A stretch of 64,000 nucleotides of DNA from Mimachlamys varia. Taxonomy: Eukaryota; Mollusca; Bivalvia; Pectinida; Pectinidae. Below the pieces are notes generated by a model, which saw nothing but the letters and a program-made list of their open reading frames with translations, searched no databases and was not told the DNA's origin. Below are positions 24,244 through 37,779 of the stretch, one piece after another. Location of the stretch: contig OX392534.1 in NCBI GenBank assembly GCA_947623455.1, forward strand, positions 33,919,426-33,983,425, given 5' to 3'. Made by a program: the position numbers and the translations under genes. Every line of letters begins with the position of its first letter. Positions within the stretch are counted from its first letter, which is position 1.

Positions 24244-24625
24244 GTGTCTAGGGTGACTTGGTCAAAAGGTAATCGTGGTAAAGGGTCGTGTTCAAGGGTG
24301 TACACAGTCACTGTCATGGTCAAGGTTGACTTGGTCAGGTTGTGTCACGGTCAAGTTCAAGGGTGTACACAGTCACTGTCATGGTCAAGGTTGACTTGGT
24401 CAGGTTGTGTCACGGTCAAGTTCAAGGGTGTACACAGTCACTGTCATGGTCAAGGTTGACTTGGTCAGGTTGTGTCACGGTCAAGTTCAAGGGTGTACAC
24501 AGTCACTGTCATGGTCAAGGGTGACTTGGTCAGGTTGTGTCACGGTCAAGTTTAAGGAGCACACAGTCACCGTCAAGTTCAAGGGTGACTTGGTCAGGTT
24601 GTGTCACGGTCAATTTTAAGAGTGT
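24244..24625 (+). repeat. 65-bp minisatellite
   Basis: About five units of GGGTGTACACAGTCACTGTC, ATGGTCAAGGTTGACTTGGT, CAGGTTGTGTCACGGTCAAG. Units at 24296, 24361, 24426 and 24491 are near-identical; the flanking ones are degraded. Three plus-strand frames stay open through it, but this is not a gene. Confidence 0.9.
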
Positions 24626-24959
24626 ACATGTACATGTACAGTCACTGGCGCGGTATGGGTTGTCTTGGTCATAGTATGTCGCGGTCAAGGTGTACACAGT
24701 CACGGGTGTTGCAGTAAGAGTTATTTACTGTTGATACTGGGTGAAAGAATATATTGTGATACACTTAGTGTTTTAGTTGACATTTGACTATAATAGTGTT
24801 AGAGCAATATTGTGATAAATGTAAAATGTCTACCGGTTGTAGTTTCGAGTCAAATAAACGGCCATTACTTTGTATATATTGTTGGAATTTATTTGTTAAA
24901 AAATTGACTGGGTCCAACATAGAACTTGGTAACAAAATACATGCACGCAACCATTACAT

Positions 24960-27316
24960 ATAATAAAGATATTTACCATGTTTTGACCGGTGTTCATCAT
25001 GCGTGACCAAGGACTACACTGACAAATACAAGACTCAACTCGTAGGAATTTATTGCGTCTCTCCAGTGAGTGAATGACTACAAATCAATTACAAACAACA
25101 GTGTTTATACGTTCACAATGACAAAATCACAATATAAATCAATCAACGAACACCTCGATTCTACTACCTTAATTATAATATAACAACATTACTCCTATGT
25201 TACTACACATACATGTCGAAATAATATATATTTCAATGCATGAAAGCTATGAATATCCATTAAAGAGTAACTGTAGTGCTGAACCATATTTCGTGTATGG
25301 AAAGATTGCTATGTTATAAGTGAGATAACTCTCACGAAAATTTTTTTTTTGTAAAAATAACGAAGTTTTGACCATTTTTCTAAATTTCCCACCTGGCCTC
25401 AGACCACAATAAAACTTCCGGGTCGTTGTACACGAATGTAGTGCATAAGGACATTTCAGGTGGGTTACTAAATAATTTTTCCTGAATGACCTATGACAGA
25501 TATGCACAGTTTCTTTACATAGAAATGTTCAACAATATCTATTCTAGTGATTAATTTTTTATTTGACACCGATATCAAGTTTGGTTTTGCAGCAGGACAC
25601 AGTGAGAGATGAGGCTTGCGCATTGATATTTTGAAATTTTTTGTAGTTTCCCCTGTAAATGAAGGGTGGTGACATTCAAATAAAAATATCTTTCTAAAAT
25701 GCCGGTCATGAGGTACTTTCCAGCTCACTGTAGGTTCAGTTTGAATAGAACTACAACATCATATAAGAACCAGGCCCCGGGCAAATTTTTTAAATATTTT
25801 AATTTTTGATTTTCTTTGGTAGTAACATAAAGTACAAACAATTGTGGTCTGAGGCCACCTGAACGCAAATCAGAAAATCCCCGATTTTGCCATACGACCG
25901 GAAGTGACGGTGACCGCACTGATAGACTTGAGTAGTCATTATATTAAAATTATATGAATCTTATCACGACTTGTTATTTGTATAGTCTTCTATTCAAGAA
26001 TATGACACTTATTATATATCAAGGCTGTATGGAGTTCATTAATTACCCTACTGATAATTCCAAGGTGTTGTATGCCCCAGTGGGGCGTAATTAGTGGCGA
26101 GGGGGGGGGGGGGGGAGTTCCACAGGTGTGCGTCACACGTGGTTATAATCACTCGACCATAAATCATTACCGCCGGCTCGCTAACATGATTAACAGGTTA
26201 TTATTTTGTGGGTAAACAGGGTTCACCCTAGACCTTGGGCACAATGAGAGAAAAAATCTCCCTTACCTAATTTCAGTGAGATTTTTCATATATGGATGGG
26301 ATTTTTGGTATTATGACACGTAATTTAGTATGAATTGATAGGAATGCTATAAGTTCATAACAATTAAATTTATTAAGTTAATTAATAAATAACACAAGGT
26401 ACAGTAATTATATTTTATTTCCTGGAGAAAATCGTCCTTGTTTGTAATTTTAACTCTGTCATATACAGGCCTAATTAAAGTTAAAATCCCTCCAAAATCA
26501 ATCATTCCTAATATAACATTAAACTTGCTACTAAACATCAATAGCATTGACATCGTCACGGATACAGTCAGTACCGTTGGCCTATTGGGCCCAGCACCGG
26601 TGGAGTCATTTCCTCTCTCAACCATCTACTTGTTTTCCATGGATTCATCATTGGTTAACGTTAATTTAATGAACTAAGACATCCCTAGCTGTTAGATCAA
26701 CTTTCAATACTGTTTCTGGAGGCATTAACTACTTACATTTCCCCCCAATCGCAACCTGTCACAAATTTACAGACACCTGCACCTTTGTGTTTGCGTGGTG
26801 GCTTTGTCATCTAAACGTTTGAATTGCAAGTGATTGAGAAACAAGCGTCATTGAGACTATGACTGGTACACACTATCATTAGGATTTGCAGAAAGGAATA
26901 CTTCTGGAACTACGATCGGTATTATTGATCGATGTAGGTATCCACTATACCTGAAGTTTGACATGCGCGATTCTTTCTCGCTTTAGAACGGACTTTAACG
27001 CGATTTATCTGAAAATACAGCGAGAATCTCGCGAAATCGCGCCCAAAAGTGAACCCTGGGTAAACCTTCAAAACATGCACTTGATATGATTAGGCGTGGC
27101 ACATATACGTCCCTGGATTAGGTATTAATTTTCTCGTATTTTATTTCATATAACACCACTAAAACGGCGTGTATATTCACTAATGGTCACGTTGATTGCA
27201 TGCACATATCAGCAGGAACTGATTGTAACACCTTTTAAAATGCATGATGAAAATTTTTAATGCATGTCGGTCGGCTGTATAAATACAAATGACCTAGAAA
27301 CAACCTCAAACAAACA
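24960..27316. other. No gene found; intergenic with simple runs
   Basis: Contains a poly-G run at 26100-26114 and short open frames only. Confidence 0.5.
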
Positions 27317-27509
27317 GGCCCCGGTTTCATCAACGTTCCTTAACTTAAGGAAACTCCTTAACTCAAAAATCTCCATAGGAAAGCATAATAGAATTGAAGG
27401 AAAGTTCCTTAACTAAGGATTTTCCCCTTAAATTCTGTAATGCTTTCCTATGGAAATTTTTAAGTTAAGGAGTTTCCTTAAGTTAAGGAACGTTGATGAA
27501 ACCAGGGCC
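27317..27509. mobile_element. Foldback MITE, about 193 bp
   Basis: The two halves are near-complete inverted complements, with ends GGCCCCGGTTTCATCAACG and CGTTGATGAAACCAGGGCC. A half copy occurs at 40026-40145. Confidence 0.85.
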
Positions 27510-28564
27510 AGATAAGGAAAAGGATATTTGTGTTGCTTTAGACAACGGACTTAAATATAATCTAATTCCGTTTATAGACTCAGAACTTAGAAAACCAAAT
27601 ATTTTATTGGACTTCAAAGAAGAACAGTTAGTTACGTCATATAGAATCACAAGACCAGCCTTTTTATACATACAATACAATGTACGTATATTGGCAAATA
27701 AAAATATATAACTTTTATCAATGCCTTCGACCTGTATAACCTGTTTTGACGGGTATCACATTTCGACTTCTTTTATCCTTATATATGTTCGAGAAATTAT
27801 AGGTGTGTATAAAAGTTAACAGCTTTCTATCCATTGATAATTTATCTATGTCTATGCTGTATAAAAAAAAAAAAAACATTTCAAATCGTGAATATTGTAA
27901 AATAAACGGAATATGAGCGAAATCCTGATGTTACCTGTCTTCAGGCACACACATTGAAATAGAAATCAAGAACAATGTATTTCGAATTCTGTTTGAGAAA
28001 TCAAAGTACTGAAAGTACTGAAGACACAAACGAATTGGACCAGTATATGTCCATAGTATATTATAGAAAATGATCTGAATCCTAGTTTATAGACAGGCGA
28101 TTCAAATTAAGCACTAGGTACAGGGCAATTCAATATGGCAGAGGCATTTTTACCAAAACTTATTTTACTAAAAGGAATTAGTCCCTTTTTCCAAACTGTT
28201 TACAACCTTGGGTTTGTTTCAGTTTTCAGATCAAATAAGTGTTTGTGTTGTACTGTTTTATAGTTGTTTTCAATACGAAAACAACTATGAATTTCATTGG
28301 GATGACGTCACACAGTGAATGATGACATCACGTCTTGGCACCTTCCGCTGCATAGACTTGCACAAGTCAAATATTTAAGAAATAATCACAGAATACCAAA
28401 ATCAACCTGGGTGATTCCAGTAGCCAATTATTTTCAACAGTAGTGTTCTTTTCACTGCCTCCAGTCGTTCCCGACTAGTCATCCCTCCAAATGCTATTCA
28501 GTCTGCATTGCAACATTTATTAGCAAATAGTTATAAGATTACATAATCACTATTTATAATTAAG

Positions 28565-28800
28565 AAAGGGGCTGTGGTGGCCCTGGGGTTAATTAAGGTG
28601 TTCCAACATTCTACCACTAGCCCTCCACCTCTGGGTTGCGAGTTCAAATCCCACGTAGGGCAGTTGCCAGGTACAAGTACTAGTACTGACCATAGGTTGG
28701 TGGTTTTTCTCCGGGTACTCAGGCTTTCCTCCACCTTCAAAACCTGGCACGTCCTTACATGAACCTGGCTGTTAACAGGACGCAAAACAAAATAAACCAA
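28565..28800 (+). mobile_element. tRNA-derived SINE
   Basis: It begins GGGGCTGTGGTGGCCCTGGG with a box-B-like GCGAGTTCAAATCCC about 60 bp in. It then has the conserved body GGTTTTTCTCCGGGTACTCA and GGCTTTCCTCCACCTTC and ends in an AACCAAACC tail. Similar TAATTAAGA sequences flank it and may be the target duplication. Confidence 0.75.
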
Positions 28801-28909
28801 ACCAACTTAATTAAGATGCATATATAATGATGTTATTTTTAGAATTCATAAATTCAAATGAATGGCTATAACTTTGAAGAAACAAACAACATCAATACAT
28901 GAACCATAC

Positions 28910-29250
28910 ACTTTATTTTCACATTTAGCAATAAATAACATCAAGTAACAGTTAAAATCAGAGCTTTGTTTTCATGTCAGAATCTGTCAATTTCTCAAGA
29001 TCATCTCAAGAATGCAAACATCTTTCATTATCTATTAATTTGTTCAAGTATGAAATTGGCAGATTATGTAACACTTTCCTGAATTGCTCCTAGTAATGTA
29101 AATATTAATTTTATATAATGAAGTTTGCTGAAAAAGTTACAGTTGTGGATTTCTTAAACTGTCCATTTGGCATTTCTGTATTTCATTTTGTTGTCGCCCT
29201 CGAGCTCGAAGCTCTTTCTCAATGTGGTTCCATGGCTGTTGTCAACTTGT
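28910..29250 (-). other. Possible terminal exon of an unidentified minus-strand transcript
   Basis: A minus-strand acceptor-like TTAATTTACAG (near 29257) or ACAACAG (near 29235) precedes a frame reading QQPWNHIEKELRARGRQQNE to QL and a TAA. An AATAAA-like ATAAAG lies near 28915. An upstream exon could start near 31010, where CCGGAAG and GCGCCAT motifs precede a donor AAAC|GTAAGT at about 30929. The linking exons are not identified. Confidence 0.2.
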
Positions 29251-31049
29251 CACCTGTAAATTAAATGAAAATATTATTAATTGATACAGAAGACAAGACA
29301 GAAAAGACATGTTTCCATTTAATTTCATATAGATTACCAGGTTTGTAATATAACAATGGTTTACATCATACAACATATCTGTCACATAATCTAGGTTGAT
29401 GTAGATACTGAGTTTCAACTGCTGCTGTACCGGTAACCGCATAAGAATTCATCTTGAATATTGCTGATATCAGTTATTACTTAATCTTAACTAAATCTAT
29501 AAATATAATAAGTTATTACTATTAGGCTTGATTTTCGCCTCAAGTTTTGCCGAAAGTTATGTATTTTGGGCCTTCAAAAGAAAAATGCATTTACGATGAA
29601 CCGGGTTGTCATAATCACTTTTTGATCAGTCGATTTACACTTGCAGATTGCGACAATCGATTGTGTTTCATTCATTTTAATTGACCATCAGTAAAAAAAA
29701 GTACTGATCGAACACGCCTTTTGTTTTTTCATTTGAATGCACCTAATGGGAGATCATTCCTATCAACATGTACATTTTTAAAAAGAAAACGGCGGACAAA
29801 AAACAGTCTGAACAGGTCTAAGACATTCAATCATCCAGGGGGAAAAATTTGCAAAAAAAGTTAAAAGAACAGCGGCGAAGTTCACCATTGAACTGTCTTA
29901 TTAAATATTACAACCCAAATGTATTTGATATTAAGAAGTGGTTATATATTGTCAAAGTATGTTACTAGACCTAATATGTTACATGTTATTATTTGTTATC
30001 CTCAAGCTGCAGATGATTTCCTACAGAGAACGATACCACAACTAAAACAACAGCCATCAATTTCCGTTTATTTTTGTATTACAAAATTGTCCGAGATTAC
30101 GACTAATATGTTATTAAAGAAATGTTATTACAGTTGTTCCTATTACATCAATACATTATGTTTTTTGTTGTTATAATTTTTTTTGCATAGCTTTTTAACT
30201 GAAATGAAATGGTGGACATAATTTTGTCAAATTGTCATGCAACTGGATAAAAAAAAATGAATCAAAAAGTTGTTCAAAACACACTGTAAAAGTGGGAATA
30301 TATGATTTCCATTTCCTTTAATATCTTTGGTTAAATTCAGCAATCAGTCGATAGATATACCACTTCCTTCATTTCTATTGCAAAATGTTGTTTAAGAGTT
30401 ACTGCCCTTTGACCATCCGTGAAGAGGATCAAATTAAAACTGACAGCCACGGTAAAAGCGAAAACTTCCGATATGCATTCTGTAAAAGCATATAAGCTAT
30501 AGTTCTAAAAGGCTATCGTAAGTATACAGCAGTCCATTTGACATTTCGAAACTCAATAGAGTGGGAAATTAGGGCTAAAGTCGTTACGTTTTTAACTTGT
30601 AAACAAACAACAATCGTGTTATGCGTACTGCACTGTGTATGCCGTCACCGTGATATTGACGGGACGCGCTTTTATACCAGGGTCTTTATATACAAACTTC
30701 ACAAATCATATGCAAGTACATATTTTAAAGAACGACACATCTGACAGTCCGAGATCTAGGGTTACTTATCTTCCTTTTATTTTGTTGACATAACTGAAAG
30801 ATGGCAGACACAAAAGGATGCTGGATTGGTGATTTCAAATGTACAAAATAACAACGACATTCTGTTGAAACTTACAAAAAATCTATAACCTGTCTAGTAA
30901 CATGAGACCGAGAAATTCAACACTTACGTTTCTAGATGTCGATGATGCAAAAGAGCTTGAGGGAAAGTAGATTTTTCTTCCGGGTCACAGGTAAACAGCA
31001 ATATGGCGCCAGAGAAAAACGGATAGGGGGATATCGTTCCGCGGGAAAT

Positions 31050-34000
31050 GCAACGCGCACATGTGTTACGCAACCTCGATAGAATAATTTCAAATTACAT
31101 AACTCTGAACATGCAATTTGTAAATGATGTTCTATTGCTTTGTCATATATTTTACGAAACGAAAGCGTGACTTTTCAGTCAGCAAGAAAAGGAACTATTT
31201 TCTTTTGCGATTACATATGTTTGTGAAGTGGCAATGGTAGCTTGAGCCAAGACGAGAAAATGTAAAAAAGACAATCGTTGTCCTGTTCGCTTCAAAAATA
31301 CTACGAACTAAAAGCTGATTTTTTTTGATAGAACAAATTTACTGAACTTTTTTTTCTATCATGAAGTTGAACAAGTTTTAACATATATTTACTGCATAAA
31401 ATAACGGAGTTACTGTAGAGCAATGTTGTGATTGGTCAAAACGGAGTGTCCGCCAGAGGGCATCGTAGATTTTGTCGCCTACCTCCCAGGGTAATACCAA
31501 TGACTCAAACTTACGTTTGTGTCAAAAATAAGATAAGATCTTTGAAAACCCCTGTGTTTTACTGACAAGAAATGAACAAGGAACATCTTTCGAAAATAAG
31601 ATGAGAAGATTACTTCATTGGTTTTAATCACAGGCACTTGTGGCCAGGAGAATAGTCGTCTAAATATATAGATGATATAGCAAAATATGAATAATTAAAA
31701 TGAAAACTGAATTTTCTTTTTATGTTATTAATCATCTAAAACCATATTGAAAGTAATTGCCAAATTTCAGCTTAATACGTCAAGCGGTTAAATTTAACAA
31801 AAAAAAGAGTGTCTGATAGTCGATTTTTTGTTAAAAAGTGCCTGTGGTTTTAATCCGCATTTTATTTATTTATGTTAAAAATAAAATATGAAAAAAACTG
31901 TGATACAGACATATCAGGGACGTATATATATGTGCATATATGTCCCTGGGACATATAAAGCAAGTTTTCAACAGAACTTTTCTTGTTGAATAGAAGAGTC
32001 AAATTCTAAATTTAAAAAAGTGTCATATACTGTGTGAGTTAACGGTGGGTTTTGGAGATTTCAAAAGATACACTTGCACTCGATAGTCTATGTTCCAGTC
32101 GAGAACTAACTACAGATTTAGAGTACTCATTTGGAAGTTATAAAGAGGGGATAATAACCGCAGCATGCTCAACTATTACAAGTTAGTTAACTTTGATAGC
32201 CCCGGCCCCCACCCCTATCCAATGTTAATTACTTACTATTTGAGTAACAAGCTACGTGTGAAGTTATCGAACTGACCAGGTAGATTATCCCACTAATCCG
32301 ATTAGGTAATATAATGGACACTAACATGATATGTACAATATTCAAAGGTATTATTATAAGAGTCACTCTTGAATCATTGGATAAATGATAAGTATAACTG
32401 GCATTATAAATGACACAGAGTATGATAGCGCATATAATATATGGGTCCGGCATTAAAATGAATTTGAACTATCAATAAACACTAAATTTATGAAAGCTTC
32501 AAAATGAAGTTATTTCAATGACGATTCAGATTGTTCTCCCGACCCCCATATTATGGTACGTCCCTTAATTTCATTGTATAATACATTTTGAGTCATTAAT
32601 CAACCAGACGTACATATTACTATTATATAGAGACATAGGACCCAATTTCTTGTGTTCCCATTGTGACGTCACCAATACGTGTGCACAACTTTCAGTGGTT
32701 CGCGGTGCGCTTGATTAGCTTGTGGCAAAACAGGTGAAAAACCAAACTTCAACCTGTCGTAACTTTGTAACCGGTCGGCCGATTTCGATGCGGTTTTCGA
32801 CAATGAATTAATGCCGACACAACGCGTCTGATAATTACATTTTCTATTTTCACTACAGTTACTCTTTAACTATGTACATATATGTAACGTTAGGCCTATG
32901 TGAAGCGAAAGTAAAAATTAACATCGGCTAAATTTAATATTTATTGTTTATGATCGAGGTTGCATGTACATGATAACTGCACTACACAGAAAAATATGTG
33001 AACATTTATATGTAATACTTACATTTGGGCTCCTTTAAACTTGGTAAAATCAAGTTCGAGTTCCACAGCGTGTTTACAAGTTACTATCTATGCTGACATG
33101 ACTAACGAAAAAACTAAAATGACAAGATCCGGAAGCAAAAATCCGGAAAAAATGTATGTCGGGGACCCTCTGAAATCACTTTTCACAAACTAGAAGTAGC
33201 GATCGATTTAATAATGGGAATAATGCAATTACTCAGGATAAAAAGGGAGCATCCTATAAGGATAACAGATGATATAAATTGAGTTTGGATTCACAGGACT
33301 TCTTACCTTGGCCTCGGGAAAATTTGGTGAAGTGACGCTACGAGTCACGTGATATAAATTACTGCCCGCCTAGCGGTAAATCGGCCTTTACGTATACTAC
33401 TATATAAAAAGTGCCATAGGTAAGAAATCCTTCCGCTCCAAAAAATATTACCACACGAAAAGTGAATTCACCTCATAAATGCAATTAAACTACATTTGTG
33501 TTTAATTGTGTTTTTTTTATTTCGTGGAATGGAATGAAACCGTTGCCCAAGAGGTTTATATCTTCGACAGAGTGTCAAAACTTATCACATCTAGTCTGGG
33601 ATTTCAGGAAGGGACTGAAAGATATTAAGTTGATGGTGATACAATTCTTGTTCTTGATATGAACCTTATAATCGGGACAAACTTCACTTATCAGACCCTT
33701 ACCAAGAGCTATTATTTATTAACCTCTGAGCAACAGGGCTCTTGTTCAACGTGTTGGTCAGCGACTTGCATTGGTGTATATGTGCTGCTATATAATATGA
33801 AATTCCCGTCCACCGTCTGATGGATAACATAACTACTCGGTAATGAAGCGGACGTAGAAACGTTCAATGATCAATTAAGGGTTTCTGCACACGTATAACC
33901 CGACTCAGCGTAGCATAAACTCCGCACGATTTTGTTGTCCACACACTTAAAACCCGACTCAGCGTGGCTTGAACTCCGTAAGATTTTGTTTGGGTGTTTT

Positions 34001-34090
34001 TCGACAAAAAAGTGACAAACACTTTTTTCAAAAATAAATTAACAAAGTACAAACGTCGTTTAACTCGGTATCATCATGCCTTCGATAGCA
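31050..34090. other. No gene found; intergenic
   Basis: Isolated donor-like sites (AAG|GTAAGAAG on minus near 33306) and an E-box CACGTG near 33347 occur, but no exon chain could be built. Confidence 0.5.
33890..33990 (+). repeat. Short tandem duplication, about 57 bp
   Basis: ACCCGACTCAGCGTAGC-ATAAACTCCG and ACCCGACTCAGCGTGGC-TTGAACTCCG occur 56-57 bp apart. Confidence 0.7.
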
Positions 34091-34094
34091 TTAA

Positions 34095-34195
34095 ACTAAT
34101 GAAAATAAATAAGAGAATACCGAAGCGTTAACATAATCATAATCCAAACTCAAAATCGATTAAACCAGGGGCAAAATATGAACAAAGATAGTTTA
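34095..34195 (-). mobile_element. Penelope-like element tail fragment
   Basis: It matches the distal part of the tail (GAGAATACCGAAGCGTTAAC and AAATCGATTAAACCAGGGGC on plus). Confidence 0.65.
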
Positions 34196-34415
34196 AAACA
34201 TTATACTTATGACTAACGTTATTGTAACATGAACTGGAAAAAAAATAAGAAAATTGAACGTCTAAGTTAATGAATTGGTGTGTAACTGGTCATCTTTACC
34301 GGTGGTATGTGAAATACATATACTTAGTATTCTGTGTAGGTTTTGGGACAGCTGACCTGCTTCGGGACCTGCATGATATTAGTACGTGCATTTACTTCGA
34401 TGTGAACTAGATTTA

Positions 34416-34540
34416 CATGGCGGGTGTCGTCGATGAAACAGAAGGCGCTAACACTTCTTTATATGTTGTCCCTAGTTTAATCAATTTTAGTTCGGATGAT
34501 GTTTTTATGGACACTTCGGTATTTTCTGAATTTTAGTAGT
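34416..34540 (+). mobile_element. Penelope-like element tail fragment
   Basis: It begins CATGGCGGGTGTCGTCGATG and reaches CACTTCGGTATTTTCTG with an internal deletion. It pairs in inverted orientation with 34095-34195. Confidence 0.65.
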
Positions 34541-35157
34541 GAGCAGTTCATGTTGGTCATATTATAATTGGAGACCGAAGTAAGCAGAAAGCAAAATAGA
34601 AAGATATTTGTTACCTTACCTGATAAGCTCGTATGATAAAACAAGTCAACTACAATAAAATAATAATGCTGCACAGTTTGTTTATATAGGTATGCCCAGT
34701 CTTCTGGAAAATCTTTCTTACAAACTATCAACCAGGAATCCAATTATTCGTTCCCTCTTGCTATTATTGGTGATGATAAACTAGAAAGGAGTACTGTCGA
34801 ATTAGAAATAAAACAAGAAATTGAACAAGAAAAAAAAGAAAAGAAAATAAGTTACCATAAAATGTTCAAAGTACATCGAAGTATACCAAGGGCCAAGACA
34901 TGGCATACATGTGTACTTTCAAATCGAACCGGAATCAAAAACACACATATTAATGGTATAAAATTACAATCGGGGAATTGGAATACAACCTTGGAGATAC
35001 ATTTACAACTTTAAGCAAAGAATTTAGTGTGGATACTGGCAGATGATTGTGCTCTACATAAAGAACTTGATCCGAATTGTGAGTTTGTGTCAGCACATCA
35101 CTAAATGGTGTCGACGAATGTTTGGCCTGTCTATTGTACAGATCCAAAAGCGGGTTA

Positions 35158-37779
35158 TCAACGTCGTGTACCAGCTGGTAGGAAAGTGGCATCCCAATAT
35201 GGCGAAAAATACGGATCGGAAAAGGTAGATGTCTGCTTCCAGTGCCCGGTTCTCCCATGGGCCATTCGTGGAATACGTATAAAATACATACTGTAAGGTT
35301 TTTGTACACAAACTGCAGGAAATTCACGCACTTACGATTTCAAGTTACATTTTATCGCACTTTCGTTTGTGAAGCGCATATGATTCATTAAATTATGTTG
35401 TCTCCTACCCTTATCGAGCTTATCTGTTACAAATATCGTCACACGTGTTGGTAATCGTCTGTGATAGATATCTGTCCAATCTCAGCTGATTCGGTTCAGT
35501 AATCCATTAGTTTTTGACAAAATAACAAAACAACAAAGCAACACAGGAGACTCGTCTTTTGTGCAAGTAAATCGACGGAGTGGACCCAAAAATCAGGCCT
35601 TTTATGTCTCTGTCCGATAGCAATGCCGGTGTGAAGTTATTTCAAATAAAAAACGAAAACCGAAATAGAAGATCTCCATTCCAAACTTGGTAATCTATAA
35701 TAAGTAAGACATTTTAGGGGCCTTGGAGATATTTCTCTTTGTTTTAAAAATTACGTGGCATGGTTGATGGTATAAAGCGTCTGCTGCGTGTTCACTGTTC
35801 ACTGCTTCAGTATGCTACCTTTAAACTTGTATGTCCCAATCGTCGTTCCTTTCTTCACAAATAGCAAGTATTTTAGCTTAAAAGTCAGATGTACAGACAG
35901 GAAAAAATCTATTCCTCCCTTTCTTCCTGATAATGGTACAGGCTAGGTACAGAGTAGGCAGTGTTCCTTGAAAATAAAAACGTCACTGGAACATAGTTTT
36001 TGGTGTAGTTGTAAGTACGAAAGAGTCTTCGAGGCTACAAAACATGCATTTTCAAAGATGGGTTGAGTGTGTATATTATTCTGCATTTTTGTGTATTCTT
36101 AATCCGGAATGGGCAGTGATATTTTCTTTTCGACTTAGGCCTATACTTGTCTCTACAATACTTCAAGATTGAGTACAGCCTTTGTCAGTTAAGATGGACC
36201 AGTCAACTGCAAAGTCCTGAAATGTTTCCTTGCAGATTAGACATGCTGGGGAATGGTTATCCATGTTACCGATTAAAATTAAGTAGAAATATTATGTTAG
36301 AAACTGTTTAACAGAAACGTAAATAAGAATAAATATAGTTTATTTTTGAAAATAGAGTTATTAACTGATTAATATAATTATAAAATCTTCATTCTCTCGG
36401 ATAAAACGTTTTTCCTCTAACGCTAGGCGCTTTTGAAAACCATGATTTATTTCTAATCTAATAAAGAAAGCATTTCAATATGCCCATATCTAGTTGAACT
36501 ACAGACGTATATTTTACAAAAGACTTGTACAAATGTATAAAAACAAAAATAAATCGAGAAGAAAAACAAGTTATTATATTCTTCTCTGTTTCCATGTACG
36601 TAGTGTAAGTTCAGGGCTAACAGTGATCAATCTACGTGCGAGTCCCGAGTACAGTACTTTAAACTTAAATTATGAAAGAACTCATAGAAATTCTGAAAAT
36701 ACTTCAATTTAACATTGTGGGACCCATAGTTTTCGGCAATATTACAAAAAGGACCCATGAAAATAAATAGTGCATTGATCGCTGAATAAACAAGACAAAA
36801 GATAGCCTATAATGAAACTTAGTAAATAAAAGGTCAACAAAAGATATTTTATAATTTAATATTGACACAACATAAAAGAAATAGAGAGAACAAAGCACAA
36901 AATATATTCAAGTGATTTTTTTTTCTTTATCTGATATAACTGCATCAACCGTTTACATGTGTGAAGTTGGTAAGGAGTGAGAAGCTATTGATTGTCAAAT
37001 AAATCAAACCCAGTCATGGCAGAAAGTTCATCAACGTCAAGTCCTGTTAGGGTAAGGGTGGTCTTATTTCGACCACCTTTGCATGAAGTATATGCTTAAT
37101 ATTCAGTTCCGTTTATCATTAAATCGGTATATACTAAAGTATGGAGAATATGTCAGTTGGAACTGAAATTACACTGAATATAAGTTAAGTGGTCGAAATA
37201 ACCCGACTGGTCGAAACAAGACCAAGTTACCATATATAATATATATATATAAAAAGGTTCCTGAATCAATCAAACGTGTGTATTTTTCTAAAAAGAATTA
37301 ATATTACAAAATTTCAACAGCATCTTAACTGTTTGAACAGCATATAAACGTGTTTAAAAGGTTACTTTCGTTTAGCAAAGCGGCCTAACTGTTAGTGTAC
37401 GCAAAATGCGTATCATGGCTTTTGATGGCAGTTGTGGGCTTCCATACATTGACTTTCAGTTTATGCTTATTTTAGTTCAAAATGGCTTATTTCAAATAAA
37501 ATTTGGTGCAATTCCATCGTATTATCATTCTGTTACGTGCTTATACACTAGCATTTATAAGTCCAGTATTTTTTCATACCGTGGACCGTATTTTTGATTT
37601 ATGCTAAAAAGCAGGTTACACTGAGCCGTAGCAGACGATATTTCGTTTGCATCGCATTTGAAAGCAATATTAATCCCTTTATGATAATTAACACTCAATT
37701 GGCACAATAAAACATGATATATAGGGCCTACTCACTTACCATGTGTGTTTCTTGGTTGAATAAGTCGATTTTCTGTCAT
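35158..37779 (-). CDS. Candidate two-exon small gene (64 residues)
   Basis: Exon 37779-37740 starts ATG ACA GAA and encodes MTENRLIQPRNTH plus one base, with a near-ideal donor CATG|GTAAGTGAG. Upstream is an ETS-type CTTCCGG site. A phase-1 exon at 35312-35158 follows a good acceptor (TTTCCTGCAG) and encodes CVQKPYSMYFIRIPRMAHGR through WDATFLPAGTRR to TGA. It totals 195 nt. No family is recognised. Other frames of the 35 kb exon are also open, so the frame choice rests on phase alone. The intron holds a foldback MITE. Confidence 0.35.
37051..37231. mobile_element. Foldback MITE with GGTCGAAA-type ends
   Basis: It starts GGTAAGGGTGGTCTTATTTC and ends GAAACAAGACCAAGTTACC. Terminal arms of about 27 bp are inverted with a few mismatches. 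Confidence 0.6.

Noticed and set aside
24244..24619. Three overlapping plus-strand frames of 60-71 codons
   Set aside because: They are the 65-bp minisatellite in different frames; no start context or domain.
28620..28665. tRNA-like sequence with box B
   Set aside because: It is the tRNA-derived head of a SINE; the acceptor stem and anticodon arm are not intact.
29760..29880. Plus-strand start resembling a CHMP-like N-terminus (FKKKTADKKQSEQ)
   Set aside because: The similarity stops after six or seven residues and a TAA follows at once.
37016..37049. Plus-strand mini-exon MAESSSTSSPVR followed by GTAAGG
   Set aside because: The donor is formed by the terminal repeat of the foldback MITE at 37051, no downstream exon could be found, and it lies inside the intron of the opposite-strand candidate.
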